Positions 8,305 through 15,954 are shown, counted from the stretch's first letter. The stretch: 26,748 nt of DNA from Marinilabiliaceae bacterium (GCA_027010905.1 JALVBA010000169.1:1-26748); one strand, 5' to 3'. Notes: generated by a model from the letters alone, not told the origin. Translations and numbers: made by a program.

Positions 8305-8964
8305 ATGGGTATACATAAAGAAGGATATCGCATAATATTTATAACATTTTTAATCACCACTGCCATTAACATCGCTGTTTTTTTCCTTAGCGGTCAAAAT
8401 ATATTGACACTGAAAATAGCTGCACTCTTAACCTTTATTCTACTGTTTCTGGTGGTTAGTTTCTTCCGCAATCCACGCAGAGAGAGCTTTCATAACGAAG
8501 ATGCTATTCTGGCTCCTGCTGATGGTAAGATTGTGGTAATTGAGGAGGTTGAAGAGACTGAGTATTTAAAAACCAAGTGTGTTCAGGTATCTGTTTTTAT
8601 GTCTCCTACTAATGTTCATATCAACTGGTTTCCGTTAAGTGGAGTTATTAAATTCTTTAAGCATCACAGTGGCAGACATCAGGCTGCCTTTCTCCCCAAA
8701 TCATCAACTGAGAATGAGCGTACAACAGTAGTTATTGAGCATGAGAGTAATGTAATTATATTGATGCGACAGATTGCGGGAGCTATGGCAAGGCGTATTG
8801 TCAGCTATGCCAAAGTGGGCAGGAAGATTGAACAGGGAGACCAGCTGGGCTTTATCAAATTTGGCTCACGTGTTGACCTCTATCTCCCATTAGGAACAAA
8901 AATAGACGTTGAACTAGACCAAAAGGTTAGCGGGAAACAGACTATTATCGGCTGGCTGAAATAG
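8305..8964 (+). CDS. psd: Phosphatidylserine decarboxylase, short (PSD-A) type
   Basis: Converts phosphatidylserine to phosphatidylethanolamine at the inner membrane. The 219-residue form has an N-terminal hydrophobic hairpin (about 9-55). LAPADGKIVVIEE follows it, and the self-cleavage site is FGSRVDLYLP near the C-terminus. Cleavage between Gly and Ser is expected to create the pyruvoyl cofactor and a short alpha chain. I chose ATG at 8305. The frame also allows a TTG at 8284, but that would overlap cdsA and add seven uncharacteristic residues. It follows cdsA by 10 bp. Confidence 0.92.
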   Translation: MGIHKEGYRIIFITFLITTAINIAVFFLSGQNILTLKIAALLTFILLFLVVSFFRNPRRESFHNEDAILAPADGKIVVIEEVEETEYLKTKCVQVSVFMSPTNVHINWFPLSGVIKFFKHHSGRHQAAFLPKSSTENERTTVVIEHESNVIILMRQIAGAMARRIVSYAKVGRKIEQGDQLGFIKFGSRVDLYLPLGTKIDVELDQKVSGKQTIIGWLK

Positions 8965-9001
8965 TGTTTTTGTAAAGTATGAGATATTAAACTCAAAAAC
9001 A
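8965..9001. repeat. AT-rich inverted repeat after psd
   Basis: TGTTTTTG (8965-8972) and CAAAAACA (8994-9001) are exact 8-bp reverse complements with a 21-nt loop, directly after the psd stop. The low G/C content and missing T-run make it at best a weak terminator or processing site between psd and the first cyclophilin gene. Confidence 0.3.
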
Positions 9002-9035
9002 ATTCTCGTTGATTCGTGATTAAAATCATAAACAG

Positions 9036-9845
9036 ATGAAACAGATCCTATTTATATTTTCTATCCTTTTAATTCTTCAGGGATGTAAGAACGAGCCTAA
9101 AGATCAAATCGTTGTTATTAAAACAGAGTTTGGTGATATGAAGATAAAGCTCTACAACGAAACTCCAAGGCATCGTGATAACTTTATCCGTCTGGCTAAA
9201 GATGGCTTCTATAACAATCTCTTGTTCCATCGTGTGATTAATGAATTTATGATTCAGGGTGGTGACCCCGATTCAAAAAGTGCCAAGCCTGGAGAACAGC
9301 TTGGTGAAGGTGGCCCGGGATATGAACTGCCTGCCGAGATTCACTTCCCTCAGCTATTTCATAAGAAAGGTGTGATTGCAGCAGCTCGTGAAGGTGACCG
9401 TGTAAACCCTGAGAAAAAATCTTCCGGCTCTCAGTTTTACATTGTTCAGGGTAAAATATTTAATGATGAAGAGCTTGACAAAATAGAGGAGCGTATTAAC
9501 GGAATGAAGAAGAGTCAGATTTACTATCTGTTAATGACTGAGCACAAAGATTCGTTAATGACACTTCAGAAGAAGGGGAAGTTTGATGAGTTTACAGCTA
9601 TGCAACAAAGAATTAAAGATGAGGCTGAGCAGAAATATAATGAGCAGACAAAATATACAATTCCTGAAAATATCAGAGAGGTGTATAGAACTGTTGGTGG
9701 AACACCTCATCTCGACACCAACTATACCGTGTTTGGTGAGGTGATTGAAGGTCTTAATGTGATTGACAGTATTGTCGCTGTAGATACTGACCCCAACAAC
9801 AGGCCGGTTAAAGATATTAAAATGACCGTTGAGATTGTAAAATAA
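9036..9845 (+). CDS. Cyclophilin-type peptidyl-prolyl isomerase, lipoprotein
   Basis: Predicted to catalyse cis-trans isomerisation of prolyl bonds in the cell envelope. The signal peptide ends in lipobox LQGC with C17 as the lipidated residue, so it should be anchored in a membrane leaflet facing the periplasm. The cyclophilin core starts at about 25. FHRVINEFMIQGGDP (64-78) contains catalytic R66 with F71, M72 and Q74. SGSQFYIVQG (130-139) is the next core strand, and TVFGEVIEGLNVIDSI (231-246) closes the fold. A mostly helical insertion of about 75 residues (about 140-216, many Glu/Lys) splits the fold and makes the protein 269 long instead of about 165-190. It is the first of three tandem paralogues. 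Confidence 0.9.
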   Translation: MKQILFIFSILLILQGCKNEPKDQIVVIKTEFGDMKIKLYNETPRHRDNFIRLAKDGFYNNLLFHRVINEFMIQGGDPDSKSAKPGEQLGEGGPGYELPAEIHFPQLFHKKGVIAAAREGDRVNPEKKSSGSQFYIVQGKIFNDEELDKIEERINGMKKSQIYYLLMTEHKDSLMTLQKKGKFDEFTAMQQRIKDEAEQKYNEQTKYTIPENIREVYRTVGGTPHLDTNYTVFGEVIEGLNVIDSIVAVDTDPNNRPVKDIKMTVEIVK

Positions 9846-9850
9846 GAAAG

Positions 9851-9879
9851 CCCCCTCTAACTCCCCCAAAGGGGGAGAA
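9851..9879. repeat. C-rich/G-rich hairpin element between two cyclophilin genes
   Basis: CTCCCCC (9861-9867) and GGGGGAG (9871-9877) form a 7-bp G/C stem with an AAA loop, preceded by CCCCCTCTAA. The sequence stands out from its AT-rich surroundings. From memory, near-identical CCCCCTCTAACTCCCCCAAAG-type elements are scattered between genes in many Bacteroidota. It lies 6 bp after one stop and 21 bp before the next ATG. It may reduce read-through, but no T-run follows. Confidence 0.6.
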
Positions 9880-9897
9880 TTAAATTGTTTCCAGAAT

Positions 9898-10719
9898 ATG
9901 AGATTATTAATATTTGTTGTTTTTACTTTCATTTTTACCGGTTTCAATATTGGCCACTCTCAAAATAAGGAGCCTGTATTCTATGTGAATATAGTCACCA
10001 ACATGGGGACAATGAAGGTGAAGCTCTTCAATGAGACACCAAATCATCGTGATGAGTTTCTGAAGATGGTTGGGGAGCGCCATTTCGATGGAACCCTATT
10101 CTACCGAGTGGTTAAGAGTTTTGTTATTCAGGGAGGCTCTTCCGATTCGCACAATGCTCCTGCCGGAAAACATATCGGATATGGCAGTCAGGCTCATATC
10201 ATCAATTCTGAATTTACAAAAAAGTGCTTTCACAAGAAAGGTGCAATCTGTTCTCCGCGTCAACCCGAAAACATTAACCATTTCAGGATGTCGGATATCG
10301 GGCAATTCTATATTGTAAAGGGTAAAAAATACACCAATGAAGAGTTAAATCTGATAGAGAAATCTATAAATAACCCAATAATGATTCGGCTGAAGCGAAA
10401 GTACTATCTGCCACACAAAGAGGAATTGGCAAAGCTGAAAACCGAGAGTCCCAAAGAGTTCAATAAACTACTGCGAAAAATAAAAGAAGACATTGCGGTA
10501 AACTTTGCCCTGTCGGATAAAAAAGAGTTCACTGTTGAGCAACGTAAGGCATACACTACCGTGGGAGGAACTCCTGAGCTCGACGACGAGTATACTGTTT
10601 TTGGTGAAGTGGTAGAAGGTCTCTCTGTGATTGATAAGATTGCTGCCCTTAAAACCGATAAAAACAACAGGCCGTTAAAGGATGTAACTATTAAAGTTCA
10701 AATTGTTAAATTAAGATAG
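9898..10719 (+). CDS. Cyclophilin-type peptidyl-prolyl isomerase, secreted
   Basis: Paralogue of the preceding gene, with the same layout. The N-terminus (1-21, ending GHS) is a signal peptide without a lipobox cysteine, so a soluble periplasmic protein is predicted. The cyclophilin core has LFYRVVKSFVIQGGSS (67-82). Catalytic R70 and Q78 are kept, but the His of FHR is Tyr and the Met of FMIQ is Val. IGQFYIVKG (134-142) and EYTVFGEVVEGLSVIDKI (231-248) complete the core. A charged helical insertion spans about 143-215. IGYGSQAHIINSEFTKKCFH replaces the usual GPGY-type loop and makes it more divergent than its neighbour. The stop is immediately followed by the ATG of the third paralogue. Confidence 0.87.
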   Translation: MRLLIFVVFTFIFTGFNIGHSQNKEPVFYVNIVTNMGTMKVKLFNETPNHRDEFLKMVGERHFDGTLFYRVVKSFVIQGGSSDSHNAPAGKHIGYGSQAHIINSEFTKKCFHKKGAICSPRQPENINHFRMSDIGQFYIVKGKKYTNEELNLIEKSINNPIMIRLKRKYYLPHKEELAKLKTESPKEFNKLLRKIKEDIAVNFALSDKKEFTVEQRKAYTTVGGTPELDDEYTVFGEVVEGLSVIDKIAALKTDKNNRPLKDVTIKVQIVKLR

Positions 10720-12021
10720 ATGCTTCGTTTTTTTACCCTTTCTGTTATCTCTTTCATTTTGCTGAGTTGTAATCCGGCAGAGAAAAGCAGTAGCAAGAAA
10801 AAGATACGGCCTGCAACATCCTATAACCTGTCTTACAAATCAAATGTAAAGGCTATTGTCAGCATTGAAACATTCGATCACTACTCACGTAGACTAAAAA
10901 CCGGATATGGGTTTTACATAGCCAAAGATATTGTAGTTACTAATCTTGATCTGATTAAGGGGTGCTACAAAGCAAAGGTTACACCGATGAACACCGACGA
11001 CTACACCGATGTAAGGGGGTATATTGCCTACGATTTCAACACCGGGCTGGTGCTACTAAAAACACAAACTAAAAACCTTAATTATCTAAACCTAAAATAT
11101 GCAGTTGCCGAAACTGACTCTGTTTACTGCCTCTACCGGAAAGATAGAAAACTGTTCATTAGGCAAGTTGCTCTCTTACCCGAAATTAACAGAGATACTA
11201 TCAGCTTTGTACCGGTAACAAACAGTATGATGCTATCAGGAAAACCGGTCTTTACTCCTGACCACCGGCCATACGGGATCTTGCAATACCGTATTGTCAA
11301 TAATGAAAATCAACTTGTTGAACTTCCTGCAAAGTGGATCTCCCCGCTGGTTAAGAAAGTAAAGAAGCATCCCGAAGGGCTCTACAATCTGAGTATTAAA
11401 ACCGATAAGGTTTACCCTTCGTACAAAACAATAAAAGGGTTCAGAATTATTACCAACATGGGAAATATCGATATAAGACTCTTTAACCAAACACCTAAGT
11501 ACCGGGATAACTTTATCAAACTGGTAAGTGACCACTTTTACGACAGTCTGTTGGTTCATCGTGTTCTTAAAAAATTCCTTATTCAAACAGGAGCGGCAGA
11601 CACTAAGTACGCTAAAAAAGATGATGTTGTGGGATGGCAGGGTCCTGGATACACTCTGCCTATGAATATCCAGCCGGGACTGTTTCACCGTAGGGGAGCA
11701 ATTGCTGCATCAAAACTGCCAAAAGACCGCAATCCCAAAAATCGCTCTGATGGTTCGCAATTTTATATTATTGCCGGCCGGGTTTTCAGCACCTTAGAAC
11801 TAGATGATATTGAAAAGGAGAAAGGTATCAGATATACCGCAAAACAACGGGAAGTCTACTCAACCATAGGCGGAGCCTCATACCTTGATGGTGATTACAC
11901 CGTTTTTGGTGAAGTGATTAACGGCATGAGAATAGTGGATAAAATAGCAGATGTGAAAACCTACTCAGTTGACCGACCGGTGATAGATATCAGGATTAAA
12001 ACGGTAGAGATAATCCGGTGA
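10720..12021 (+). CDS. Lipoprotein: degenerate HtrA/trypsin-like domain fused to a cyclophilin domain
   Basis: 433 residues beginning with a lipoprotein signal (lipobox LLSC, C17). Residues about 40-212 resemble a trypsin/HtrA beta-barrel. GYGFYIAKDIVVTNLDLIKG (62-81) aligns with the GSGFVI..VVTNHHVI strand, but the catalytic His position is occupied by L76-D77. YDFNTGLVLLKT (104-115) aligns with the DLAVLK region, where the catalytic Asp is G109. SGKP (173-176) aligns with GNSGGP and keeps Ser173. The domain therefore looks like a pseudoprotease. Residues about 240-433 form a cyclophilin with VHRVLKKFLIQTG (279-291, R281 and Q289 kept), SDGSQFYIIAG and TVFGEVINGMRIVDKI, and only a short insertion. 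The ATG abuts the upstream stop with no gap, suggesting translational coupling. The cyclophilin call is firm; the protease-like call is inferred from motif spacing. Confidence 0.82.
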   Translation: MLRFFTLSVISFILLSCNPAEKSSSKKKIRPATSYNLSYKSNVKAIVSIETFDHYSRRLKTGYGFYIAKDIVVTNLDLIKGCYKAKVTPMNTDDYTDVRGYIAYDFNTGLVLLKTQTKNLNYLNLKYAVAETDSVYCLYRKDRKLFIRQVALLPEINRDTISFVPVTNSMMLSGKPVFTPDHRPYGILQYRIVNNENQLVELPAKWISPLVKKVKKHPEGLYNLSIKTDKVYPSYKTIKGFRIITNMGNIDIRLFNQTPKYRDNFIKLVSDHFYDSLLVHRVLKKFLIQTGAADTKYAKKDDVVGWQGPGYTLPMNIQPGLFHRRGAIAASKLPKDRNPKNRSDGSQFYIIAGRVFSTLELDDIEKEKGIRYTAKQREVYSTIGGASYLDGDYTVFGEVINGMRIVDKIADVKTYSVDRPVIDIRIKTVEIIR

Positions 12022-12073
12022 GCAGCCTTGAGATTTCGTCATTAGGCCATATCCTTGCCTAAAAAAACTGCTC
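12020..12073. repeat. Nested inverted repeat after the third cyclophilin gene
   Basis: An outer pair GAGCAG (12020-12025)/CTGCTC (12068-12073) encloses an inner pair TTAGGC (12042-12047)/GCCTAA (12057-12062). It begins at the stop codon of the third cyclophilin gene. It could fold into a stem-loop that stabilises or ends the message, but no T-run follows on the plus strand. Confidence 0.35.
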
Positions 12074-12161
12074 ATCCAAGGCCAATTTATGATTTAATAT
12101 AAACGTATAAAACCTTTATAACGCAACTCAAATACCCTTCAGATGACTTTTAAGTTATACC

Positions 12162-12194
12162 TTTCTGTATTCTAAAATAAATCTGCTATTTTTG
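12162..12194 (+). promoter_or_regulatory. pheS promoter (-33 TTTCTG / -7 TATTTTTG)
   Basis: TATTTTTG at 12187-12194 is a perfect TAnnTTTG -7 box. TTTCTG at 12162-12167 lies 19 bp upstream, the spacing seen in Bacteroidota promoters, and approximates the TTTG -33 element. Transcription would start near 12200, giving a 5' UTR of about 75 nt that contains the hairpin at 12239-12256. Confidence 0.55.
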
Positions 12195-12238
12195 CAGACT
12201 GTTTAGAGTAAGTAAATTATTGCAATCAAAAATTAATC

Positions 12239-12256
12239 CTCCTTTCTACAAAGGAG
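12239..12256 (+). promoter_or_regulatory. pheS leader hairpin masking an SD-like AAAGGAG
   Basis: CTCCTTT (12239-12245) pairs perfectly with AAAGGAG (12250-12256) around the loop CTAC. The 3' arm is a near-perfect Shine-Dalgarno sequence, but it lies 19 bases before the pheS ATG and no start codon sits at normal distance. GAGAGG (12262-12267) is closer to the start. The hairpin lies wholly within the predicted leader. A role in translational control is inference. Confidence 0.5.
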
Positions 12257-12275
12257 ATCCCGAGAGGCATACGAT

Positions 12276-13295
12276 ATGATAAAGAAAATAGAAGAGCTAC
12301 GTAAAGAGATTGAAAACCTTCAGGCAGAGACTGCTGAAGCTGCTGAACAGTTAAGAATAAAATACCTTAGTAAGAAAGGTGCTGTTTCAAAACTTTTTGA
12401 TGAGTTTAAAACTATTCCCAACGAACAAAAAAGAGACGTTGGACAGGCACTTAACACGCTAAAAACATTTGTTAAAGACAGGATTATTATCCTCAAAGAG
12501 GGCTTTTCAAATAGTGAAAGCGAAAGTGTGGATATGGATCTTACTCTTCCGGGCATCTCGTTTGAACTGGGAGGCAGACACCCTCTCTCCATTGTGAGAA
12601 ATGAGATAATAGAAATTTTTGCAAGGCTGGGTTTCACCGTGGCTGAGGGACCTGAGATTGAAGATGACTGGCACGTATTTTCTGCTTTGAACTTCCCTGA
12701 AGAACACCCTGCCCGCGATATGCAGGACACTTTCTTCATTGCTCAAAATCCTGATGTTCTGCTTCGTACTCACACCTCTTCGGTACAGGTGCGCGAAATG
12801 GAGAAGACAAAACCGCCAATCCGTACCATATTTCCGGGAAGGGTATTCCGTAACGAGGCAATATCTGCCCGTGCTCACTGTATCTTTCATCAGGTGGAAG
12901 GGCTGTTTATTGATGAAGATGTATCATTTGCCGATTTGAAGCAGACTCTACTATACTTTGCAAAAGAGATGTTTGGCGAAGAGACAAAAATACGTCTGCG
13001 TCCCTCCTACTTCCCATTTACTGAACCGTCGGCTGAAATGGATATATCATGTTCGTTATGTGGTGGTAAAGGATGTAACGTATGTAAATACACCGGCTGG
13101 GTTGAAATATTAGGGTGTGGAATGGTTGATCCTAATGTGCTTGAAAATAGCAATATCGACAATAAAAAATATACCGGGTTTGCTTTCGGAATGGGAATTG
13201 AAAGAATAACAATGCTAAGGTATCAGATAAAGGATATACGTCTATTTTTTGAGAATGATATCCGATTCCTTAATCAGTTTAAGTCGGTTGATTGA
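12276..13295 (+). CDS. pheS: Phenylalanine--tRNA ligase alpha subunit
   Basis: Catalytic alpha chain of the alpha2-beta2 class II enzyme that charges tRNA(Phe). The N-terminal coiled coil (about 1-85) contacts tRNA. The aminoacylation core follows from about 95. GPEIEDDWHVFSALNF (125-140) is followed by HPARDMQDTFF (144-154). Motif 2 is FPGRVFRNEAISARAHCIFH (186-205), and motif 3 is GFAFGMGIERITMLRY (301-316). A four-cysteine knuckle, C259-x2-C262 and C267-x2-C270, lies before the GWVEILGCGMVDPNVL stretch, as in many bacterial PheS proteins that may hold zinc there. The 339-residue length is typical. pheT is not adjacent; the next gene is convergent. The two subunits are therefore encoded apart, as in many Bacteroidota. 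Confidence 0.96.
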   Translation: MIKKIEELRKEIENLQAETAEAAEQLRIKYLSKKGAVSKLFDEFKTIPNEQKRDVGQALNTLKTFVKDRIIILKEGFSNSESESVDMDLTLPGISFELGGRHPLSIVRNEIIEIFARLGFTVAEGPEIEDDWHVFSALNFPEEHPARDMQDTFFIAQNPDVLLRTHTSSVQVREMEKTKPPIRTIFPGRVFRNEAISARAHCIFHQVEGLFIDEDVSFADLKQTLLYFAKEMFGEETKIRLRPSYFPFTEPSAEMDISCSLCGGKGCNVCKYTGWVEILGCGMVDPNVLENSNIDNKKYTGFAFGMGIERITMLRYQIKDIRLFFENDIRFLNQFKSVD

Positions 13296-13373
13296 TTCGT
13301 CATTTTTATTGTTAAACTCTGCATTGCAGTTTCTCACAATTAATGAAAGTTTTATATAAGAGCTTTCTTTCCC

Positions 13374-14054
13374 CTACTCTCCAAACCTAATCAATTGTGT
13401 TTCGATGAGGCCTCTTTCGGCAAGGTACTTTTCATAATCTCCCTTAAACCTGATACGGGTATCAATGGTTTTGCTCATATCACCATTCGTGCCTATCAGC
13501 AGTTCGCAAACTTCACGCACGGCAAATTCACCTCCCGGGTTTCCTGTTACATAATCACATATGCCGTTAGATATTACATAGTTTGTGGTAAGCGGACTGC
13601 CGGAGCGACTAATCAGAATAGAGACACCTACCTCCTTAGCTACGCCGATATCAAGGATGTCGTCATACATAAAGGCAACCTCCTCTTTCTTCAACCCATA
13701 CTTGTCGCAAATGATATTTAAAGCCTCTGTTTTATTTATGTAGCTTAGAAAAACTGCATTCATCTTTTCACGATTAGCAATCTTTAAGGCCATCTGATTG
13801 TTCTCTCCGGTAATGATAAATGTGTATGGCAGATGTCTATTTCTCAACCAATAGTCCAGTTTGAACATATTCATCCCCATGGTGTCAGGTTCAGAAAAAG
13901 CACTGCCTACATCACTTATCTTTAAACCGTTGTTGAAGACTCCATCCCAATCAAAGATAACAGCTTTAATCTTCGCCACCTTCTCCTTGAGGTTGGCATA
14001 TGAAGTTATAAACTTACCCCCCAATTCCGTAAACTGTTTTTCTATATGTTCCAT
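13374..14054 (-). CDS. kdsC: KdsC-like HAD phosphatase (3-deoxy-manno-octulosonate-8-phosphate phosphatase)
   Basis: HAD-superfamily hydrolase expected to remove the phosphate from Kdo-8-phosphate and release free Kdo. Catalytic motifs are intact: DWDGVF with nucleophile D35 and acid/base D37, T82 in IITGE, K108, and the metal pair D131-D132 in MYDDILD. The absence of a large cap domain matches the tetrameric KdsC class. It is longer than standard KdsC (226 residues against about 170-190), with about 28 extra residues at the N-terminus and about 40 at the C-terminus, so its substrate preference may differ, for instance for a Kdo8N intermediate. It is the last gene of the Kdo8N cluster, 11 bp after kdsB. 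Assignment as KdsC rests on fold class plus context. Confidence 0.8.
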   Translation of the reverse strand: MEHIEKQFTELGGKFITSYANLKEKVAKIKAVIFDWDGVFNNGLKISDVGSAFSEPDTMGMNMFKLDYWLRNRHLPYTFIITGENNQMALKIANREKMNAVFLSYINKTEALNIICDKYGLKKEEVAFMYDDILDIGVAKEVGVSILISRSGSPLTTNYVISNGICDYVTGNPGGEFAVREVCELLIGTNGDMSKTIDTRIRFKGDYEKYLAERGLIETQLIRFGE

Positions 14055-14065
14055 TATCCACGAGT

Positions 14066-14833
14066 TTATTTATTCAACTGATGGTAGAGCTCATTGGCTT
14101 TTTGAAGATCTTCGGGTGTATCAACACACATCGTCTCCTCAATCTCTGTTAGTCCACACTTTACCTTGTATCCATTTTCAAGCCAACGCAACTGCTCAAG
14201 CGATTCAGCTTTTTCCAATGGTGTAAGTGCGAGTTTTACTATCTCTAGAAGTATACCCGGCCGATATCCGTAAATTCCTATCTGGCGGTAAAAAGTGTGA
14301 TATACCGCCCAATCGTCTTTCTTAACTTTTTGAAGGAATGGGATTGGAGACCTGCTGAAATATATTGCCTCCTCATCTTTATTGAGAATAACCTTAGCCT
14401 CTTTCTCATCAAAAATTTGTTCGCTACTTCTGATTTTATTTACCAATGTAGCTATCTGTGTACCCGGTTTTTCAAAACACCTTTGTATATCAAATAGTTG
14501 ATTGGCATCGAAAAATGGCTCATCGCCCTGGATATTGAGAATAACATCGAAATTCCTATTTTCTATCCCACTAACAATCTTTGCAGCTTCGGCACAACGC
14601 TCGGTTCCACTGGTGTGATACTCAGCCGTCATAACGGCCTTCCCTCCAAAAGCCTCTACAGCATCAATAATTCGCTGATCGTCGGTGGCAACATAAACAT
14701 TCTGAAGTGCCTTACGGCAATTCTCGTAAACATGCTGTATCATTGGCTTGTCACCAATCATAGCGAGTGGCTTTCCCGGTAGCCTTGAAGATGAGTAGCG
14801 TGCAGGGATAACTCCCAATACTTTATTTGACAT
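14066..14833 (-). CDS. kdsB: 3-deoxy-manno-octulosonate cytidylyltransferase (CMP-Kdo/CMP-Kdo8N synthetase)
   Basis: Activates the octulosonate sugar with CTP for transfer to lipid A. The nucleotide-binding N-terminus IPARYSSSRLPGKPL (9-23) and LNIQGDEPF (99-107) are diagnostic of KdsB, and the 255-residue length is normal (about 250). The neighbouring kdnA and kdnB genes suggest that the natural substrate here is the 8-amino sugar. In Shewanella oneidensis the KdsB next to KdnA/KdnB is known to work on Kdo8N. The gene lies 23 bp downstream of kdnB and 11 bp upstream of the phosphatase gene, all on the minus strand. Confidence 0.94.
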   Translation of the reverse strand: MSNKVLGVIPARYSSSRLPGKPLAMIGDKPMIQHVYENCRKALQNVYVATDDQRIIDAVEAFGGKAVMTAEYHTSGTERCAEAAKIVSGIENRNFDVILNIQGDEPFFDANQLFDIQRCFEKPGTQIATLVNKIRSSEQIFDEKEAKVILNKDEEAIYFSRSPIPFLQKVKKDDWAVYHTFYRQIGIYGYRPGILLEIVKLALTPLEKAESLEQLRWLENGYKVKCGLTEIEETMCVDTPEDLQKANELYHQLNK

Positions 14834-14856
14834 TGATTTTTTATTAATTACGGCAG

Positions 14857-15942
14857 CTACATTTTAAGTAACAGCTCCTTTATTTTCTCTTTTGAGATAT
14901 GATTTTGCCAATCAGCACCAAAGGCATTATTCCACATGTGCTCAAGAGCCCATGATGTCTCCACCATCTGGTTGAGTTGCTCCTCTGTGCATCCGGCAAC
15001 CAATCCTGTTGGAAGCTCTACCTGCTGTTTCTCCTGCATCAATTTAAACTGCTTGTATCCTTCAGGGTAATACTCTTCAAGCTGATTAAACACTACGCAG
15101 TTTCCTACACCATGATGAACGCCCAACACATGAGACAGCCCGTATGAGAGAGCGTGGCAAACACCAACCTGAGCATAGGTAACGCTATTCCCACCAAGTA
15201 GTGAAGCAACCATCATCTTCTCGTCACTCTCAATTCGTGGAGTATTCGTATTTAAAAAGACCTCCAGGCATAGCTCTGAGGATTTCTCGGCAAAGGCACT
15301 CCCCAAAGAGTTAATCCATGTACCTGTTGTCGACTCCACATTATGAATGTAACAATCCATCCCGGTAAAGAATCTCTGCTCTGCAGGAACCGTACTTAAC
15401 AATTCCGGGTCGAACACCACTTCATTGGGAATTGTATAATCGCACTTTATCCCAAGTTTTCTCTCCGGACCGCTAAGAACGGCAGTCATTGAAACTTCAG
15501 CCCCTGTACCTGAAACTGTAGGTATACATATCGTATAAACTCCTTCGTTTTTAATCAGATCCAATCCTTGGTAATCAGCTGAATCTCCGGGGTTAGTTAC
15601 CATTAATCCGGTGGCTTTGGCATAATCCATTGTAGTTCCGCCGCCAATACCCACAATCACCGAAGGAAGAGTTGGATTAAACTCAATTATCTCATCCCGG
15701 TATCTGTTTACCAAAGATGTTATAGGCTCATTGGTTGTTTCTATCCAGATTACCAAATCACTCTCGCTTTTGGGCAATCTGCGTTCTAGCTCTTTCCCTT
15801 TGAAATAATCATCAATCATAAAAACCGACCAACTTTGAGCATCACTTTTTTTGCGGTCAATCAATTCATTCAAATGGTTAAAACTCCCTTTGCCAAAAGC
15901 ATAATAGCCGGGGTTTATAAAGCTTCTAAAATCGTATAACAT
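14857..15942 (-). CDS. kdnB: Kdo 8-dehydrogenase, iron-containing alcohol dehydrogenase family
   Basis: Group III metal-dependent alcohol dehydrogenase of 361 residues. GIGGGTTMDYAK (98-109) is the NAD(P)-binding glycine turn. Metal ligands D196, H200, H263 and H277 (in TGMDCYIHNVE, VCHALS and HHGVGN) occupy the same spacing as in E. coli FucO. KdnB of S. oneidensis, from the same family, oxidises the C8 hydroxyl of Kdo to an aldehyde for amination by KdnA. This gene sits directly between kdnA (12 bp upstream) and kdsB (23 bp downstream), which fixes the likely role. Without this context the sequence alone would indicate only an Fe-ADH. Confidence 0.87.
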   Translation of the reverse strand: MLYDFRSFINPGYYAFGKGSFNHLNELIDRKKSDAQSWSVFMIDDYFKGKELERRLPKSESDLVIWIETTNEPITSLVNRYRDEIIEFNPTLPSVIVGIGGGTTMDYAKATGLMVTNPGDSADYQGLDLIKNEGVYTICIPTVSGTGAEVSMTAVLSGPERKLGIKCDYTIPNEVVFDPELLSTVPAEQRFFTGMDCYIHNVESTTGTWINSLGSAFAEKSSELCLEVFLNTNTPRIESDEKMMVASLLGGNSVTYAQVGVCHALSYGLSHVLGVHHGVGNCVVFNQLEEYYPEGYKQFKLMQEKQQVELPTGLVAGCTEEQLNQMVETSWALEHMWNNAFGADWQNHISKEKIKELLLKM

Positions 15943-15954
15943 GGCTAACCTTTT

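Noticed and set aside
13314..13332. AAACT...AGTTT hairpin between convergent pheS and kdsC as a shared terminator
   Set aside because: The stem is short and bulged, and neither strand has a T-run after it. Support is too weak to annotate.
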